Of a stretch of 64,000 nucleotides of DNA, positions 62,641 through 64,000 are shown one piece after another (the first letter of the stretch is position 1; every line of letters starts with the position of its first letter). The notes under the pieces are model-generated. The model had not been told where the DNA came from. It ran no database searches and saw only the letters and a list, made by a program, of their open reading frames with translations. The position numbers and the translations under genes were made by a program. Source of the stretch: Frisingicoccus sp009929615 (GTDB taxonomy: Bacteria; Bacillota; Clostridia; Lachnospirales; Lachnospiraceae). The stretch spans positions 1 through 64,000 of the forward strand of contig JAQUXR010000005.1 of assembly GCA_028692275.1 (NCBI GenBank), written 5' to 3'.

Positions 62641-62746
62641 GTCACCGCAGGCGGCCTGCCTACGCAGAGCCTGTTCGAACGCAGTTCGAATTTTAATGGC
62701 GATGCTCGATAACTTGTGAGCCGTCACGGGAAGTGAGGAAATACAT
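62641..62746. repeat. hairpin-rich GC-shifted spacer between trmK and the Nif3 gene
   Basis: A 106-bp gap inside an otherwise tight operon. It holds GCAGG-CGG-CCTGC (62647-62659) and a perfect TTCGAAC-GCA-GTTCGAA (62674-62690), and TTGTGAG occurs both at its left edge and near 62713. Base composition is more GC-rich than the flanking genes. It looks like a small dispersed repeat or inserted palindromic unit; copies elsewhere cannot be tested here. Confidence 0.5.
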
Positions 62747-63523
62747 ATGAAGGGCGAAAAACTTTACCATATTTTACAACAGTTTTTTCCGAACCAGGCA
62801 GCTCTGCCATGGGATAATGTAGGGTTATTGTGCGGTCGGATGGATAAGGAAATCAAAAGAATATACGTGGCTCTAGACCCGGATATGAAGGCAGTAGAAG
62901 GTGCTATAGCAGCCGGAGCAGATTTACTTCTCACCCATCATCCTTTGATTTTTTCAGATATCAAACGGATTGAAGAAGGGGATTATCTTGGTGAACGAAT
63001 TATAAAAATCATAGAAAACCACATGGCCTGTTATGCGATGCACACCAATTATGATGTGAAACGGATGGCAGGCCTTGTTGCCAGCCGGATGGACCTGAAA
63101 AATATCTGCGTTCTTGAACCTACAGTGGAAGACAAGAGCGAAGGTATTGGATTTACAGGCGATTTAAAAGAAGCTGTTTCACTTAAGGACTATGGGGAAA
63201 AAATCAAGGAATGGTTTGATATTCCGGATGTGCGCATTTATGGTGATTTGAATCAGATGATTACCCGGGTTTCAGTATGTCCGGGGTCAGCTAAAGGAAT
63301 GGAAGATTTTGCCTTGGCACAGGGAGCACAGGTGCTTGTTGGCGGAGATTTCGGACACCATGAAGGCCTGGACTGCATTGAGAAAAATATTGGGGTTATC
63401 GATGCAGGACATTATGGTCTGGAACATGTTTTTATTAAGGATATATGCGAATTTCTACAGGTGAACTGCCCGGATATTGAAGTCACTCTGGCACCGCTAG
63501 AATATCCGTTTCATACAATATAA
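62747..63523 (+). CDS. Nif3-like dinuclear metal centre protein
   Basis: Conserved NIF3/YqfO-type protein (258 residues, without the middle insertion domain of Bacillus YqfO). Metal-binding motifs: LLLTHHPLIF, an Asp in YAMHTNYDV and the C-terminal DAGHYGLEH with His and Glu. Members form hexamers with a two-metal site; some have GTP cyclohydrolase-like activity, but the physiological role is not settled. It lies downstream of trmK as in many Firmicutes, here separated by a palindromic spacer. Confidence 0.9.
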   Translation: MKGEKLYHILQQFFPNQAALPWDNVGLLCGRMDKEIKRIYVALDPDMKAVEGAIAAGADLLLTHHPLIFSDIKRIEEGDYLGERIIKIIENHMACYAMHTNYDVKRMAGLVASRMDLKNICVLEPTVEDKSEGIGFTGDLKEAVSLKDYGEKIKEWFDIPDVRIYGDLNQMITRVSVCPGSAKGMEDFALAQGAQVLVGGDFGHHEGLDCIEKNIGVIDAGHYGLEHVFIKDICEFLQVNCPDIEVTLAPLEYPFHTI

Positions 63524-63546
63524 ACTCAGAAGGGGTATTGGGAATT

Positions 63547-64000
63547 ATGAAAGAAAATGAAAAAATTCAGGTAACTATTTTGGATGAGGTGTTTGAATTT
63601 GCCTCAGGAATAAGTCTTCAGGAGATTAGCCGTGATTTCCAGGAGCGTTTTCCACATCGTATTCTTTTGTCCAGAGTGAACGGAAAACTTAAGGAGCTGC
63701 ACCATCATCTTAGAAAAAACTGTCATGTTGAGTTTTTGACGACGGCAGATAAGATAGGTAATATGACTTATCGCCGTACAGCGACGCTTGTTTTAACAAA
63801 GGCTGTTATGGATGTCTTGGGCAAGGATACCGAACTGATTGTGGATTTTTCAGTTGATAAAGGTTATTATTGCGAAATTAAAAATCATGTTACCATTAAT
63901 GATGAGATTATCGAAAAGCTTCAGAATAGAATGGTTGAACTGACAAAAATGGATATTCCCATTATTAAAATGAATATAAATACCAGAGAGGCCATGGAAC
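63547..64000 (+). CDS. nucleoside (uridine-type) kinase with TGS/ThrRS-like N-terminus, partial
   Basis: The frame from ATG 63547 stays open to the window end (151 codons). The visible part is not the kinase: residues ~5-60 resemble a TGS domain and ~70-150 the ThrRS-type additional domain, with YRRTATLVLTKAVMDVLGK. In Firmicutes this pair heads a ~550-residue protein whose C-terminal half is a uridine/phosphoribulokinase-like P-loop kinase; that half is outside the window, so the product name is inferred. AGAAGGGG lies upstream. Confidence 0.75.
   Translation, partial: MKENEKIQVTILDEVFEFASGISLQEISRDFQERFPHRILLSRVNGKLKELHHHLRKNCHVEFLTTADKIGNMTYRRTATLVLTKAVMDVLGKDTELIVDFSVDKGYYCEIKNHVTINDEIIEKLQNRMVELTKMDIPIIKMNINTREAME

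Noticed and set aside
62641..62746. tRNA gene in the trmK-nif3 spacer (GTTCGAA resembles a T-loop)
   Set aside because: No acceptor stem, anticodon arm or CCA could be folded; the motif is part of a simple inverted repeat.

Overview
The window reads as a chromosomal segment of a low-GC anaerobic Firmicute, most likely a gut member of the Lachnospiraceae. The pointers are the SpaA/SdrD-type surface proteins, LL-diaminopimelate aminotransferase, a purine end-pathway split between a PurO-like cyclohydrolase and a stand-alone AICAR formyltransferase, a carboxyspermidine polyamine route, a flavodiiron protein, FeoAB with its Cys-rich partner, and the order dgt-dnaG-rpoD-trmK-nif3. Ribosome binding sites are strong AGGAGG types throughout. 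No tRNA, rRNA, CRISPR array, insertion sequence or phage gene was seen. Taxonomy is inferred from gene content only.

Layout. 1-4 kb: two overlapping membrane GGDEF diguanylate cyclases, a ribokinase and a Crp/Fnr-type regulator in one tight operon. 4-7.2 kb: an acyl-CoA dehydrogenase fused to an ETF-alpha FAD domain and a rubredoxin domain, followed by a flavodiiron protein; together these look like a short electron route from acyl-CoA to O2. 7.2-15 kb: RluA-type pseudouridine synthase, an ABC-class ATPase, an ABC-F protein, an Spx/ArsC-like protein, an orphan pilin-like protein, adenosine deaminase and a DUF4317 protein. 15.2-16.9 kb: a minimal SUF pair (SufC plus a short SufB/D).

16.9-33 kb is the accessory heart of the window: a SARP/BTAD-type regulator carrying what looks like a degenerate GGDEF domain, then a surface protein of more than 4200 residues (Thr/Glu repeats, about 20 SpaA-like repeats, five SdrD-B-like repeats, membrane anchor), then a second secreted, membrane-anchored protein. 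Both surface genes carry one apparent lesion: the giant's signal peptide is one base out of frame with the rest, and the second gene has a single in-frame TGA. The promoter of the second gene carries two TGTGACA heptamers with 11-bp periodicity, the geometry of SARP operators.

33.4-38.1 kb: a polyamine operon (SpeA-like decarboxylase, divergent SpeE, carboxyspermidine dehydrogenase, carboxyspermidine decarboxylase) behind an unusual leader. 38-50 kb: small alarmone synthetase, DNA glycosylase, a serpin lipoprotein, DapL, the purine pair, TcdA, an LRR/VWA/MoxR cassette and an M18 aminopeptidase. 50.2-52.1 kb: a sortase-anchored thioester-domain adhesin. 52.2-56.8 kb: metal handling (two CobW-type GTPases, one with a His/Cys-rich tail and one fused to a YcgQ-like domain; FeoA, FeoB, FeoB-associated protein). 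56.9-64 kb: MutY, then dgt, dnaG, rpoD, trmK, nif3 and the start of a nucleoside kinase with a TGS-type N-terminus that runs off the window.

Intrinsic terminators and several good sigma-A promoters were found by eye and are listed. The strongest promoters lie upstream of dapL, the purine pair, feoA, the suf pair and DUF4317.
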